Source: Trachythela sp. YZ-2020
Lineage: Eukaryota; Cnidaria; Anthozoa; Malacalcyonacea; Clavulariidae
Assembly: GCA_016169945.1 (NCBI GenBank)
Contig: JADLSH010000052.1
Location: 1,178,001-1,242,000 of the forward strand
DNA: 64,000 nucleotides
Direction: 5' to 3'
Shown: positions 1-13,600 of the stretch, piece by piece
How the letters are laid out: each line of letters starts with the position of its first letter
Position numbering within the stretch: the stretch's first letter is position 1
Made by a program: the position numbers and the translations under genes
The notes under the pieces: generated by a model
Seen by the model: the letters and a program-made list of their open reading frames with translations, nothing else
What the model was told of the DNA's origin: nothing
Databases searched by the model: none

Positions 1-248
1 TTTGCCAATGTAACATTTTATAATTAAATTAAGGACTTATATGTCGATGTGAAAATAACAGGAAGCATTAGTTAAACAAAGTTGCTAAAAATGAATTCCC
101 GATATTTCCGCTATATCAAAACCAAAGTAAGTAGAACATTTCATAAACATTAATGCATAGTTAATTAAACACCAAATTATTCATTTGTCATGACATTACA
201 TTTACGGCTCGAGTCTGAAAATACAGTGTCTATCTTTAAAGAATAAGT

Positions 249-2446
249 ATGGTTGATGTAGATGGCAAGTTGGAAATCCTCGGGGCTACCTTGGTATCCG
301 ATATCCCTGAGGCGAGTTCATTTATTTCAGCAGTCTTTACGTTACTGTGGCTTGAAGATAACGAAGGTGACGACTACCTTGAGAAAGTTGCAGATAAAGT
401 TTATCAAGCTATTCAGGAATGCCTTGACAAAGAGAAAGTTGCAAAACTGAGAGGTGCTTTGGAAGAAACGAAAGACATTTGTCAAAAATACATTTATACG
501 ACACAAGACGAAGAAGGCCGTAAAGAGCGTTGTCTTTCTTTACATGAAGTATTCACCCAATTAAAACCACGTTTCATGGATATGTCTTATGAAAGTGTTG
601 TCTATTTCGTCCAATTTGCTGTTCTGCATATTTCAGTAAATGTAGACATGGTAATATTGTTTATATCTGGCCATGTAGCTCTTGATGAGAAAAATAAACA
701 AAACTTAAGAAGTCTTATCAATGAATACAGTCTTTATGTTCACAAAATGTCCATTAAATTGGTGGAATTTCGTCTAAGTCAAATTGGTACTGTATGTACT
801 TGTCGTTTGGATCCTACAGATCCCCTGGTTGTCAGGGTAAGTATGCAGTATAGGGAGATGGTGCTCCGGAAGGGAAAATATTTCGCGCCTTAATCGTAAT
901 TAACCTCTTAAACCGCCAGCTATATCCATGCTTTTACACTACTTTGTTAATGCAAATGTTTGCTAGTTCTAATTATTCCTGCAGGCGAAAATCCTCGTCC
1001 TGACGAGTGACCGTATTGGAAAATAAAAATCCCCGATTACTCTGGCTCGCAACAGCCTCTCCATAAGGTAAACGTGTGACAACGTATTGAAAGATTGCAA
1101 CTAATAAAAATTTCTATCAGGAAAATAGCATATTGTTGCAGGTCAACTCGTATCCAGGGGCAGTTATCTGATACATCAAACCAATTGAAATCGATACCCA
1201 ATTGTTTTCATCGCAAAGGCAAAATGCCCAAGAGCAATATGTGTATGCATGGTTGGCTGAGAGTGTTAGAGTGCGAGAGTGTAATTTTGTCCTAACGCTT
1301 TTTTTTGGATTACTTATATATCCTGTTTTCAAAAGAAAGGTAGGGCGAGGTTATATTATATCCTAGTTCTTTTGAAAACAGGCGAATACTTTAATTTAAA
1401 AATATGTAAGAACAACTATGATGAAGTATTAAGCCAATGCTATGTGTGCATAATATAATGGTACGTTTCATTTTTAACAATTTCACATTTCACTCAATGT
1501 AGCATCAGAAGTTGGAGCGACGTGGAGTTGGCTATGATATGGCATTTACCATCACATTCTATGGTGTTGCTCAAGACCACAAGACAGGTCAAGATTTAAT
1601 ATGAATAATTTGTTATTTAAGGTTTAAATTTATTCATAATCCCATTAATTGTAATTTTATCATTAGTCTAAAGATTTGAGATTCTACTTGATTCGTTGCT
1701 ATTTGAGGTGAATCTTTTGACCACTTTCATAATTCAGGTGAGTTTAAATATTCGTTGATGTGCATCTTAATAACATTCATTGACCTCGTTCAGGTTAACA
1801 AATTATATTCAATTTCAGTCACAGAAGCGAGGCTGGTAAGACTTATTAAGATGCACATAAAATAATATTTAAACTCATCTGAATTATGAAAGTGGTCTAT
1901 ACTAGTTTTATTTTGGTTACAAAGCGGAAAAACCACTCCCACAACTCAATCAAAAAGAGACATATACTGCATCACATAGCAGCCAATCACATGCGAACTT
2001 GTCACTCCCCCAACCAAATAAGTATGTATACAGTACGTTCCGGCAAATTGAAAGCTCAAAACTTTTAAAGGCATTTAGTAGATTTTTTAAATGAAACACC
2101 GTGTAACGGCAGTAGTTGGGCTTTACTTAATTGGGTTTTCTGTTTTTCGTAAATAGGTCAAGATCTTGTTTTCTCAGCTTTCAGTAAAGGAAGGACACAT
2201 TCTTATGGCGAGGTGGAGAAGAAGGAAATAAAACACGGAAAGGAGAAATGTCGTCAGGAATTAAGAGATTACAGGGAGAGGATTCAAAGGGAAACCGAGG
2301 AATATTGGAAACAAAATATTGTTGATCCAATTGTTGTTTTAAAAGACGCGAAAGTTTTGGAACCCTTGAATTGCGAGATACTGACAACACGACAACTGAT
2401 AGAAAAATTTAAATCTACTTTTGCGCGAGTAGAGTACAGTTCCTGA
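249..2446 (+). CDS. Three-exon gene: delta-endotoxin domain I-like protein, 320 aa
   Basis: Three exons join in frame: 249-836, 1503-1587 and 2157-2446. Exon 1 ends at a strong donor (GTAAGT at 837), exon 2 follows an AG at 1501-1502 and ends before GT at 1588, and exon 3 follows AG at 2155-2156. The phases (0, then 1) agree, and the total is 963 nt with a TGA stop. The start is the first ATG after an in-frame TAA at 237. The first ~150 residues are helical: a hydrophobic opening (FISAVFTLLW), then charged amphipathic helices, then a long apolar helix near residues 115-140 ending in a histidine-rich stretch. That order resembles the N-terminal helical bundle (domain I) of Cry delta-endotoxins, relatives of which occur in some animals. 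No signal peptide is evident. The C-terminal part is charged and not recognised, and Cry domains II and III are absent. The family call is pattern-based and tentative; the gene structure is well supported. A pore-forming role is inference only. Confidence 0.6.
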
Positions 2447-2544
2447 CCTGACACGAACGATAAAAGTGCATTTTCCTGCTCATATATATACACTGTTTAA
2501 CGAAAACGCTAATATAGTTTTGATAGATATATAATCATATCTTA

Positions 2545-2550
2545 AATAAA
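2545..2550 (+). promoter_or_regulatory. Poly(A) signal AATAAA of the Cry-like gene
   Basis: An AATAAA hexamer lies about 100 bases after the TGA at 2444-2446 in an AT-rich stretch, at the right distance for 3' end formation. Confidence 0.5.
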
Positions 2551-3486
2551 GTATCTTTAGGTATGCGTTGGCATTATATAAGGAATGAATGGAAATATTT
2601 CATTTGTATCTAAGCTATCCAAGGGCTTCGTAGCTATATATATAGTTTGTTGCTTCTTTCTGTTATGTTTGAATTTTATTTGAATGAAAAATATATTAAA
2701 TCAAATATTCAGTTTGAATTCGATAATTTCAAATATTTTTACAATAATCATATATTCATATACCTAAACCAGGGGTTGTATTCATATACCTAAACCAGAC
2801 TAATGAGTGAAAACGTGTCTCATAATATGATATTATCAAACCTAATTGCTGATAACGCCCGATTTGAAATTACACAGGAAAATAACCGTATTGCCGAGCA
2901 TTTGTTGCATGGCATCGTGGGCTTTTCTAGCGCTTGTTTTCTTTGCTCTCCTCTGCTCTACTTGACCTTGGATTCGTACAATACGTTTAGAGACGACAAC
3001 TTATTTGGGCAAGGCATGTTTGGGAAAGGCTACCTCGGTTAACCTGTTTGGTAGGCGAAGTTCGTCCTCCTGGTCGTCTACAGTTTACCTATGGGCGTGG
3101 CCTAATGAAAGTAATTAAAAATTCTGGAATAAAAAACGAATAATGGACGGGTGTTCAGGGGCGGCCCTGGGCAAAAAATAACTTTGGATCCCTAACTATT
3201 TTCCATTCTTAAACATCTTTGGGGTCATGTGCTCGTTTAGAAAACTCATTTCCAGACGCTTAAACTTCTCGATTACGTACATCTCCTCAGTCTTTAACGT
3301 ATCTCAATGCATTTAGTACTAAGATACTTTAGGGAAAATGAAAGTGTGAAATCTAGGGTCTCAGAAATGGCAAATTCCTGCATGCTGAGAGACATTTTGC
3401 AAGTAATATATATTCATATATTACTTAATTTCCCCTTTGCCCACCCTCTTGGCGGCCCTGCGGGTGTTGCTGAAGACCGTGGCACG
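2551..3486. other. Unassigned spacer with one weak small ORF
   Basis: AT-rich spacer with a short direct repeat (ATATACCTAAACCAG near 2756 and 2785). An ATG ORF at 2803-3042 (79 aa) has a plausible helical N-terminus and one apolar segment (ACFLCSPLLYLTL), but no recognisable family and no splice support. A GC-rich motif near 3157 (CAGGGGCGGCCCTGG) could be an old transposon end. Nothing else is supported. Confidence 0.2.
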
Positions 3487-3703
3487 TGCAGAAGTTTGTT
3501 TTTGGGATCACTTTAAGGCTTGGTTACGAAGCACTGAGCTACATTAGAATGTACTCTCATTTCCGCTTTTTGACTTCCTGTTTACAAGCATGTAAATATG
3601 AAAACGCGCCAAATTTGCATTTCCCTGCGAAATATTTAAATTTCACCCCTGCTATACGAGGTTATCTTTTAAACGTTTCGTTTTCGCTCAATCTTGATAA
3701 GAA

Positions 3704-3822
3704 ATGACTTGCTTTGCTAACAGTATTCTACAAACTTTGTTATCTGTTAACCGATACGGAAATGGCCTACTGCAAATGCAACACACTGCCGGACTCGTTG
3801 TCTACAGGAAATATCTGGTAAG
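3704..3822 (+). pseudogene. Ubiquitin-specific protease Cys-box exon fragment, copy L
   Basis: The translated stretch contains TCFANSILQTLLSVNRYG, matching the Cys-box of C19 ubiquitin-specific proteases (G-x-x-NLGNTCF-x-N-S-x-LQ), and runs to a donor-like GTAAG after KYL. Copy L has lost about 45 bases at the front of the box, so the GRQNLGN part seen in the other copy is missing. It is an isolated exon inside a repeat with no other protease domain nearby: a captured or duplicated host exon rather than a working gene. Confidence 0.6.
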
Positions 3823-3973
3823 ATATATTATATTGTTCATTATTTTCATTCATATTCTGATGAATGTCGCGCATTTAATTAAATTTCCAACACCTGCACT
3901 ATACGTATATAAATTAAGTCGCCATTTGAAATATATTTAAATTAATATATTTATTATGTTCTAAGACGGATTT

Positions 3974-4413
3974 ATGCATCAGTCAATTCTAGCATTGCCC
4001 ATTCCCCCCGTGCCGCCCCGGGCATTTGCAATAATTTTTTCTCTAAGTGTACAATTGCCTGGAGCTGGGCAGAAAAAGGGCAACAATGCCCCACCCGGGG
4101 CAACGAAATTATGACAAATGCCTGGCCCCGGGGCACACCAACACATAGATTTCGTCAGAATATCATGAGATAAAGTTTTACATTCTTAATTAAACGACGT
4201 TTTAAAACTTGTAAAGATGAGCAAGTTTTGCTTCACAAGTTTACAGCTGCGACAGAAACCATAATCATTTCCGGATAAAGAGACAAATGCCCCGTTGGTG
4301 AACAAATGCTCGGTTACGGGGGGAAATTTTGCAAATACTAATGCCCGTCTCTGCGCAAAGAAAGTTTGCAAATGCCCAAGGGGGAGATGGACAATGCTAG
4401 AATTAACTGATGC
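3974..4413. mobile_element. Nested TIR element inside copy L
   Basis: The ends are inverted copies of TGCATCAGTCAATTCTAGCA. The interior is rich in GGGGCATTTG-like words. The counterpart in the other composite repeat is at 25917-26544. Confidence 0.55.
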
Positions 4414-5472
4414 ATTAATTCAGCTAGTGGGGGCCAGGTTGCATGCCCATAGGTGCAGAGGGGTGGAAGGCATTTAATATGGCGAATCTTTTTTTGGTCC
4501 CACCAAGTATATTGTTATTTTTAGGCCTTTGGACCCTTTCTAACCATATAATCTATTGCAATATCCTCTACCCCACTCTCAGCCATGTCGTTGGTTCCTA
4601 ATAATGCTGTTAAATGCTACCCTCAAGTGCTCAACCCAAGTGTACAAGGTTGAAGGGAGCCCTGCATTCCCCAACCTGTCCCTGGCCCATGACTGGGTCT
4701 GGCCGGCCTTGCTCTATAGTGGTGCACCCAGCTCCATTACAAGTGCCTGCTCAGCCCTTCCCTCCTACTGCTGCCAGGTCAAAAAAGTTTGATCCCTGAT
4801 TTCAAAAGTATGCTTAGATCTAAAAAGGCTGGTGGACCTGTAATGCATAGTGAAATATAACATTACATGTAACCTACAATGAATGTTGACATGAGATTCT
4901 ACACCCACGCACATTTTTCAAAGTTGGCCCTTATGGCATGGGAGGGGGACTTGTCCCCAAATTTTCTAATTAGTAAAACACGATTCCTCAGCTTTTTTTA
5001 CTTCTATTCCAAAAAGAAAGCATTTTATATTGGTTAACTGGCTTTATTTAGACAAATTACTCTAGACCCAACCCGGGAGCTGCCGTAAACCGCAATATGT
5101 GCCAAATGCAACCTACTTTTTATGCCACTCTGTTGATTGCCTGTCAAGGGGGTTAAGTGAGCAATGGTTAATGTATAAAAGGCACTGAGGCCACATGTGC
5201 CCCACTTTATCATATTACCAGATGCATGATTTTACTGGGAGAATACTGAATATTAAAGGTTAAAATATGATAATCATTGTCGACATTAGTCAATCACAAA
5301 AATATTAATTTACTTGTTCGGCAAAATATTTTTAAAGGAACCTTAGTGCTCTCACCCCAAAAGCGTTTTATTCTCACCCCACCCAAATGCAACACAAACG
5401 TACTTTTCATTATTATTTTTATTTTTCATTTGATACAATGCGAAATCTATGTGTAAGTTTGCATTTTACTTA

Positions 5473-5803
5473 CATACATACATACATTATTCAGCTCACT
5501 CCCCGTTGGGGCTTTTCAGTGACCGATTGCATCAAGTATCTTGCTTACCTATATTATGTACTTAACCTACATTATTTATCTTTACAATTGTGATATTACT
5601 TTCCTAATCTGTCTATCCTAACCCACCCAGTCAACTTTCCCTGTGGGAGGAAACCGGAGTGCCCGGAGAAAACCCACGACTTTCGACAGAGCGTTGACTT
5701 ACTCTTTTCACATGAGTGTGATGAGTGTCCTCAACGAGAATCGAACTCAAGACTCAGAGGTGAAAGGCGCTTGCTCTGACGACTGCGCCACCGAAGCCCC
5801 GAG
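5473..5803 (-). mobile_element. tRNA-derived SINE with conserved central domain
   Basis: Read on the minus strand it begins with a tRNA-like head: A-box-like GTGGCGCAGTCGTCAGAG, B-box-like GAGTTCGATTCTC. A central stretch (GTTTTCTCCGGGCACTCCGG, then TTTCCTCCCACAGGG) resembles central domains shared by SINEs of many marine animals. It ends in a GTAT-type simple tail. The inverted copy near 24585 is an empty site, so both boundaries are supported by comparison. I am not certain which named SINE domain this is. Confidence 0.7.
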
Positions 5804-5840
5804 TTTTAATTTTCTGTACAGGTCAACCTTGTGTATTTTG

Positions 5841-6850
5841 CAACACAAAACTGTTCATGGACGGTTATAGAGCACAAAACTGTAACGGTGTTTTAAGGCC
5901 TGCTTCACTGATATCACAGTTGCCGAAGATCAATGAGAGCTTTCAACCTGGAATGCAGCAATGTGCGCCCTATTTTTTCAGGATTACATGCGAGCACTGA
6001 ATGTAATTGCCCTGGAGTATTACGACAACGGAATTGTTCCATCAAATTAGGATACTTCATTTTGAAATCCTTTGTATTTAGCCTGAGGAGTGAGGTTACA
6101 TGTCTTCTCTTTGGTCACATCTCGAAGTGTACTACCAATGAGAGTTTGCTTCCGCTCCTGGAAAAGAGGTAAAACGTTCTGCAGTACTCCCTGGTTATTT
6201 CTGTTACACTATCCGCTCTTAATACATATAATTGTATTGCTATGACGTATAATTGTATTGCTTTTGACTTAAGTTGTTAGAAACGTATTTTAACGTACCA
6301 TTTCGTATACAGTGAGTGGATGCGGTACGAGAACGCCGGTTTTCCTCCCTCACCAAGAACTTCGTAATCGGACATGGGTCATATGGTGGCAATAAGAAGC
6401 GCCTATAATTAGTATGCCTTCGAATTACGTACTTCGCAATTCAGTACTCAGCTGCAATTCAAGTATCCCTACCTTAACCGCATCTTCCATCCTGTACATT
6501 CAATACACCGAAAGTTTACTTAATTTTATGGACTTTAATTTGTGGAAATTTTTCAATCGATCAGTTCAGTTAAATTTTTGATATCAATTCGAATAGACAT
6601 ATTAACACAGACATAATATTGCACTTATCTCTGTTAAATATGTGTGAAAAATAGATATTACGTTATTCAGAATAGCTACACAACGATGTCATAGTTAAAA
6701 GTTGCTCAGTGAGATCAGATTGTTCTCATCGTGCTTATGTGCTATCTTTGCGATTATCCGACACCAGTCCGACTCTAAGCCGAAGTCATACGGGTCTTGA
6801 CGGCTCTCGTGCGGAATCTAAAGACAAATAATTGAATACGATATTTCAGT
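5841..6850. other. No gene recognised
   Basis: Spacer with scattered short ORFs of unremarkable composition and no splice-supported exon. I see nothing specific in it. Confidence 0.3.
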
Positions 6851-6852
6851 AC

Positions 6853-7128
6853 AGTGGCGTAGCCAGCAAAACAGAAGTAGGGGGGACAATTTTTTGACGC
6901 CATCAAGAAATCGTTCGGGGTGGTATGCCAGCGATCTACGATGGCGTGAGCCTATGGGAGGGATCTGGGGGGTGCTCCCCCCAAATTTTTTATCTCTGAG
7001 GCATCTTAGAGTCCCGAATACTCAATCAAATTTGATAGCTGCGGAAATATAATGAGCAAACGTGCCCCAGCATTTCTCATCGGATTTAAACATATCTCGA
7101 ATATACTCAGCCGGTGGCTACGCCTCTC
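6853..7128. mobile_element. MITE with CAGTGGCGTAGCCAGC termini
   Basis: The left end carries CAGTGGCGTAGCCAGC and the right end GGTGGCTACGCC, its approximate inverse. The interior has a G-run/C-run pair (GGGGGGTGCTCCCCCC). This terminal type is common in animal non-autonomous DNA transposons. No ORF. Confidence 0.6.
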
Positions 7129-7614
7129 TTTCAGTATAGACGAACATAATAGGAAATGCTTTGTGTTAGGATGTTGATGGCAAAATCATGTCAGTACATG
7201 TGGCTGTGACCGATGTTTGATACCTACAGCAATACACTATTGTATAATTATGGTTTCGCTTCAATAGCATGCGAGAAGAACGCCTCCAGTTTGACCTATA
7301 GTAAAGTCTAAAGCGATGCTGAGTCTATTATACCGCATTAATAGCTCTATCTTAATGATTTTAAGTTCTAAACTGTACTTCCTAGAGGTTCAGTAAAAAC
7401 CATCTCTTTTGATCGAGTATTACTGATATATATTACTATAGACCGACAGACGGAACCGGGATACCCGAAGAGTCAAACTGGAAAGATTCTTCTCACATGC
7501 GACTGAGGCGAAATTATAATCAGACAACTGGATCGATATTTTACTGGGTAAAGAGTATACAAATCGTGGTCATTTAGTCAGAACAGCATATTGTCCTACA
7601 CTGGTCCCCAATGT
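7129..7614. other. 3' flank of the receptor gene
   Basis: Downstream of the stop of the minus-strand channel gene. The segment near 7490-7540 shares short words (CGACTGAGGCGAAATTATAATC, in part) with 12615-12650, suggesting an old dispersed repeat. No clear poly(A) signal was found. Confidence 0.3.
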
Positions 7615-10600
7615 CTAATGTGAAAACTTTAAAAATGCACCTGTAGAATCTTGCTTCATTATGCCAGACTTGCGCCAGAGATTGTAGATATCAAAAGCTG
7701 CTCCAATAATGAGCATTAAACCAATAGCACCCAATATGGCGAAGAGATATTGCAGAGTGACTTCAGTATCGAACGTGTCTTTCGCTTCGTCAATAATGCA
7801 GCCATCGATACGAGAATAATCATACTCGTACTTAAAAGAAGGTAAAAAGGTAATAGGTGAATAAGCCCTTCGCTCGGAACGTCGAGAAGTGCTTTTATAT
7901 TGTCAGGCTGAAGAGAACCCTGAATACTAGACGAACTATCCTGACAAACAAGCGAAAATAGAGCGATGTACACTGGCAATGATCCTTGGAGTAAATCATG
8001 TTTGATATTTTCCTGCAGTTTGTCTAATGAAGTACTGTATTTATACAGATAGACGTCTTATCGGCATCTGTAGATATCGACGAAATGTGTAGATAGTTCG
8101 TCCTAACGGATGATTTGTCGCGTTTATACACAGACTTTGTTTTTCTTTGCTCAAATTCACTCACAAGTATCATTTACCTCTAGTATAAGTCAGGCTATTT
8201 TTTATCTAACAATAATCGCTTAATATGGTAGGTATGTCATGGCGTGGCATGGCTTGTTTTTTTTGGTGGTGTGGTGTGCTATGGTACGGTACGGTACGGT
8301 ACGGTACGGTATATCTTATTGGATTCTTCTGAGCCCAATATGGCAAAATATTAAGTCGAGACCGAAGGTCGGGCCCAATATTGCAAGTCGAGACACAATA
8401 TTTTGCCATATTGGGCGAAGATGAATCCAATAGGAGTTTTATTATATCGAACAAAACATTTATAACACAAGAACACGTTGTAAACGAGAGTAATGCAACA
8501 ACCATGCGATAAAACTACAGCGAAAACTTGCGTGGCATTTCGGCATCGAATTTGCTTTTTATCGTTTTTCGCCTTGCGCCGTAATTACGATCGGTTATTT
8601 CAAATGTAAATATCGCCAGACGTGTTTATTCTCTGGCAACAGGACACGCGTCATTCGATAGCTTATGACTTCCTCTTTAAAATTATATTTAGCTTGTCCC
8701 GGTTCATATTACATATCCAAATTAATTTGCATACATCTTCATAAATTATCTAAAAATTTTACAATAATTGTTGAACTAAACCTGAATTGCCAGAACAGGA
8801 TTTAGAATTTTCGAGCAAATGTTAGCAAATGTTAGACCGAAATTGTAGCTCATGTAAAAAGGAATATAATTGGAAAGTTTCATTGCATTTGAAGAAGTAG
8901 AAGTATTTTTTTTTATTTTTTGAAAGTCGCATACAAAATGCCGAGATCGTTGAAATTTGATTCCCGCACGCGCAAATTAATTACGAAATGCCATATAAGG
9001 TCAGTGATGATTGCTATAAACCAATGAAAATCCGCCATCTAGGCACATTACGCGGAATCGATTGCCGGTACTTTCTATACGCTAGGATGCAAAGCCGCGG
9101 AGATTTAGCTTGCGAAGTTGCCCGAGCGTGCGCCGACAAAACCGGGATTTCGCAATAAAGACGGCATTTTCACGTACGAGAAAATTGTCATAAAATGGCT
9201 AGTTTATTTAGTATGGATATTTAAATACATCCTTTCGAACAGGATTTTCAAGAGCTATCCAATGGTCACACTTAGGAGTTTGTAGCGTGTAAACCAAAGG
9301 TAGGAAAGCGAAATGAATATATAATTAGTTTGTATTATTGTTAATTTGTAAACAATACAAAGTTCAGAGATGTTTGAAAGGGGCTAAATTGGCCGCGTAG
9401 CATTGTAAACAAACACAATTTACTGCTCTAAAGACATCGTAAAACGCTGAATCGAACGGTTGTATTTTCATCTACATAGATGCACTGAACCGAAGATATG
9501 AAAACTGCAAAGTAAGACGATATCGTCTTACTTTAGTCAGCACAAAACAATAAGGAGTATTACGAAAACAAAAAGTAAATAAACTAGTTTTATAGAATGC
9601 AAAAGTTTACCTTAATAATACTAACTATCTTTCAGTCTATTTAAGACGATTTGACTTACTGTCGTTCCAATTGAAGTGTTCCTAAAATATTGCATCAATT
9701 CATTACCTAGAGTTTATCAATTCATTCGTTGAAAAATTGATCAACTTCCTGTGTATGTGAATCGACCAATGGCGTCTCATTTCAGTGACTGATTGACCAA
9801 TTGGGAACAAGTATGCTAGTAAAAAGGAAGTTGAGCAATTTTTGAGCAAATGTATTGATGTCAACTTATGTAATGTATCGAATCAATATTTGAGGAACAC
9901 TTCAATTGGAACGACAGTAATTTAAATCAGAAAAATAACTCATATACGGACCTTTCGACCCTTTGTAAACAAATTAATTTCGAAGACATGTTTTCCCGCG
10001 CTTTATTTTTAAACAAAACTGATAAAAGAAACGACTTCAATTTTCCAAATCCTTTTCTTTGCTTTGCTTTACATTACTTCGCCATACCGTTTGTTTTGTG
10101 TATTAAAATAAACAAAACATGTTATAAGGCGAGTTAAACAGGGAAAAAAGCAGCGATAAGCTACTGTCCTACATGCTCCTGTCCTACATCGTAAAATGTC
10201 GGACAGGCACGTGATACTAATGAGGACATATGATTGGTCAATTGTATGTGAAAGAATGTGAGAGTATAATAACATATGATATGATATTGTATCCAGTCGC
10301 ATCAATGGATCATTGGATCAACTTAATTAAATTTAATTATTATAACTATGTTTTTGTAATTTGACACTGATTCGCGGTTATCTCGATACCCCGCTGTCTC
10401 GAACGGTTTGGTTTTTCCCTTAGCTTGGCTGCTCGAGAAACCTGGATTCTACTGAATTTTCATCTAACCATCGTACCTGTGAACTGATTCTGGATGTCAT
10501 TATCTCCAAGCAAGTATAGAAATCATCATTTTGGATTGAGGAGGCCTCACCATGAGACAATACCATTCCAATCTGATAAGATTTATCCAATTCCTTCGCA

Positions 10601-13600
10601 ATATAGATTTCATAGGGAGAGAGAAAAGACACGTTGTTATCGGAGTCAGACATGAGGTAGAGTAGATCCAGGTAGTGTGGAAACAACAGCCGGTCGATAG
10701 CCTTGCTTGTCAGAGCTTCGAGAGCATTTTCAACTTTGGTGAATTCTGGAAGAGTATATAAAGGTTTGAGGCTTAAACTTAAACTGGCTATATTCATAAT
10801 TTTATATTAAATAAGCTTCGAGTCTTTACGATCAAACTACCTGAAAAATTCAACAAGATAATCGTATAGAGGTTTGCACTATCACATGACTTTGTATGTC
10901 ATTATAATAATTACTTACGTCAAATTTCAAGTCGATACAATGATTCCCTCGCGAGTTAAGAAGGTTGAAAACTTTGAATAATTCTTATTGCTGACGTTAC
11001 ATTATTTTCAAATGCCATTAAAAGCTACGTTTTTCCAAACCTAACGCGAAAGCTAAATTTAGCTTTTAAAAGCAATATACAGTACCATAGTAAACGGAAT
11101 ATGGACATGTGCATTCGAACATGGCTGCCAAAATTTAAAAGCAAAATAATGCTTAAGTCGCTTATTAAGGAAAGACTTTTACTATGATACTTTATACATT
11201 GCTTTTAAAAGCTAAATTGAGTTTTTCGCGTTAGTTTGAAAAAACCGTAGTTTTTAACGTCACTAGAAAATAATGCTCACGTCAGCAATATGAATTATTC
11301 AAACCTTCTTAACTCATGACGGAATAATTGTATCGACTTGTTATAATGACATACAAAACATGTTGAACAGCCAGCTTTATAGGTTGCGCGTTAAAGATTT
11401 AAGAACTTAGTCACGTGATGGTGTAAAACCTCTACAGATGCTACCTACACCCGGCACCACACGTTCTATATTTATCCCCGAGCCGGCGCGAAGCGCCGTG
11501 CGAGGATACTAATTCCGCTCGGAGATTTACACCCGGGTATGTGAAAACATTGTGGAATGCAAAGTCGTCCGCCATTTTGTTTTGTCATGGACGGGACCAG
11601 TGGGACTCGACCTTTTCGTAAGTTATGCGCATGCGCAAGTTCAACCCGAGAGAAGACTTCCATCTTGCAAACTTTTTTCAAAAATAGTTTTGCACTCATT
11701 TTAAAGTAAGTCTCTATGTAAGTAAGCTTATATGTTCACTCTACAAAACAAAAGGAAAAATTAACAAGAGGAGAAACAGTCGAAAGACCGAAAAAGGAGC
11801 GTTTTAAACAGGCAAGTGTCTATTTTGGCAATTTTGCTGGTTTTTTTGCATGCTTGCTTTCATGCTTTGCCGATTTTTTAACATAGCATGCAGTATAGTT
11901 TGTGAATTTGAAAATGTGTAGATCATTCTGTGTGGTCAATACAACATTGATTGATATTTAAGAGTTGATTTTAGTATTGATTCAAATATGATATATAAAA
12001 AAATAAAAGAAACATTAAATCTCAAGTGCGAAGTATAAAAATACTCCTCCAAAAGCAGTTGAAGTTTTTTGAAAATTTCGAAACGTTTTGTGCAAGTCTA
12101 AGGTTGAATGTTACAGTAAATCAAAGCTAAAAGAGTACATAATAGCATATACCCACTTTATATAGTTGGGCAATTGATAATTTTATAGTTAAAAACAAAA
12201 TAATATTTTGTACAAATTAAAATATAAAAAATATACAATGTTGCGTGTTACCATGGTTACATATTCGTCGACACAGTACTTCATGTTACAATAACTTTTG
12301 GGGAGTAAATTGTTTGGTTCAAATGGCGAGGGGATTCTGCATGCATGTATTTCTAGTATTGTTCTACTATTTATAAACTTAACTGGAGAAAAGTGGTTTC
12401 TGTGTGACTCTACCAAATAACGCAGGTTTTCTTCGGGTAGTCCGGTTTACACCTGTGGTAACACCTGTAGTAAGTTAGAGATGATCTGATCCTTACTGGA
12501 CATTTAAAAGTTAGTTTAGAAATGACTGAACTTCAGTATATATAAACTTAAATTAGTTTAGGGTATCTCCGCACTGAAGCACTGGATCAATAAGGAATTA
12601 CCCGTACTGGATATCTCCACGCGACTGAGGCAAAATTACAGTATAATCATCTCAGAACTGGATATTTATAAGGGAATGGAACCGCGGTCGTATAGAAGTG
12701 AAAGGCGTATAACTATTAACTAGTCATAATTACAACCATAGAAATTTGTCTCGATACTCTCAGGTGAAATGTATGTAGTTTTTACGTATAATTTGAGCTC
12801 CAAGGTTCAGTTCTGCTTCTACAAATTGTTTCATATTAACGACTCCAATCTAATAGAATAATGGAATAGAAAATCTGTTAGAAATTTAAAAGGATATAAT
12901 ACATCAGACAGATTATGGACAATCAATGGGAACAGAGGACGGAGGATACCAAAGAAGCGATAAATAGACTGTGTTAAAGAAGATCAAAATATCAAGGAAC
13001 TACTGAAAGGGTGCAAGATTTTAGAAATACCCGAGAAAAAATATGTGATCATGCATTGGTAGATTTAAACTGGAGGGGATATTATAATGAGACTACTACT
13101 TATTACGGAAATCCGGCGGCAAAGCATTTGCACTAACCACATTGCCACCTCGTAATAACATAAATTTTACCTTTTTGCCCATAGTCTGTGAATTCTTCTC
13201 AATTCTGCTGGCAGTAATGACAGATGTTGTGTTAGCTATGAGCAGTGAGAGTAACACAGCCCCTGCTATTATCCAGATAATGCAGAGAATACGAGCGATG
13301 ATTGACTTGGGTGCTTTATCACCATATCTGAAACATGAAGAAATGTAATGGGTGGGTTAACTATATAAGCATTATCGTACGACAGATTATGGTAAACCTG
13401 CAGAAAAAAATTGATGATTTTCATTGTATGCAGCAGTCTTCGCTGCCTTGTATTTATTTTCTAGCTCCTGCAAGGGTCAATAGTTCCGAAATTGACCACG
13501 GTATATAACAGTAACTGTAACAGCTCATTAACTGTTGCTGAAATTAATCTATTCGTGTTGCTAAAGCCTGGTTTCCATATTGTCGTAACTGTCGTGGAGA

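Larger units (their letters stand above)
3487..5840 (+). repeat. Composite repeat, copy L, carrying a USP exon fragment
   Basis: This block is homologous, in inverted orientation, to 24553-27343. Matching landmarks in order are a segment near 3510-3545, the USP-like exon near 3700-3825, a nested TIR element (3974-4413) and the segment around 5385-5450. Copy L has the tRNA-derived SINE at 5473-5803 that copy R lacks. It lacks the 217-bp MITE, the 204-bp foldback and the minisatellite that copy R carries. Neither copy shows a transposase, so the class of the parent element is unknown. Confidence 0.75.

Noticed and set aside
7716..7979. 87-codon minus-strand ORF overlapping the last channel exon
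   Set aside because: It is a shadow frame of the true exon, which has a better acceptor and encodes the third membrane segment.
10069..10305. 78-codon minus-strand ORF in the channel intron
   Set aside because: No splice-compatible phase with its neighbours, and exons on either side already join in frame.
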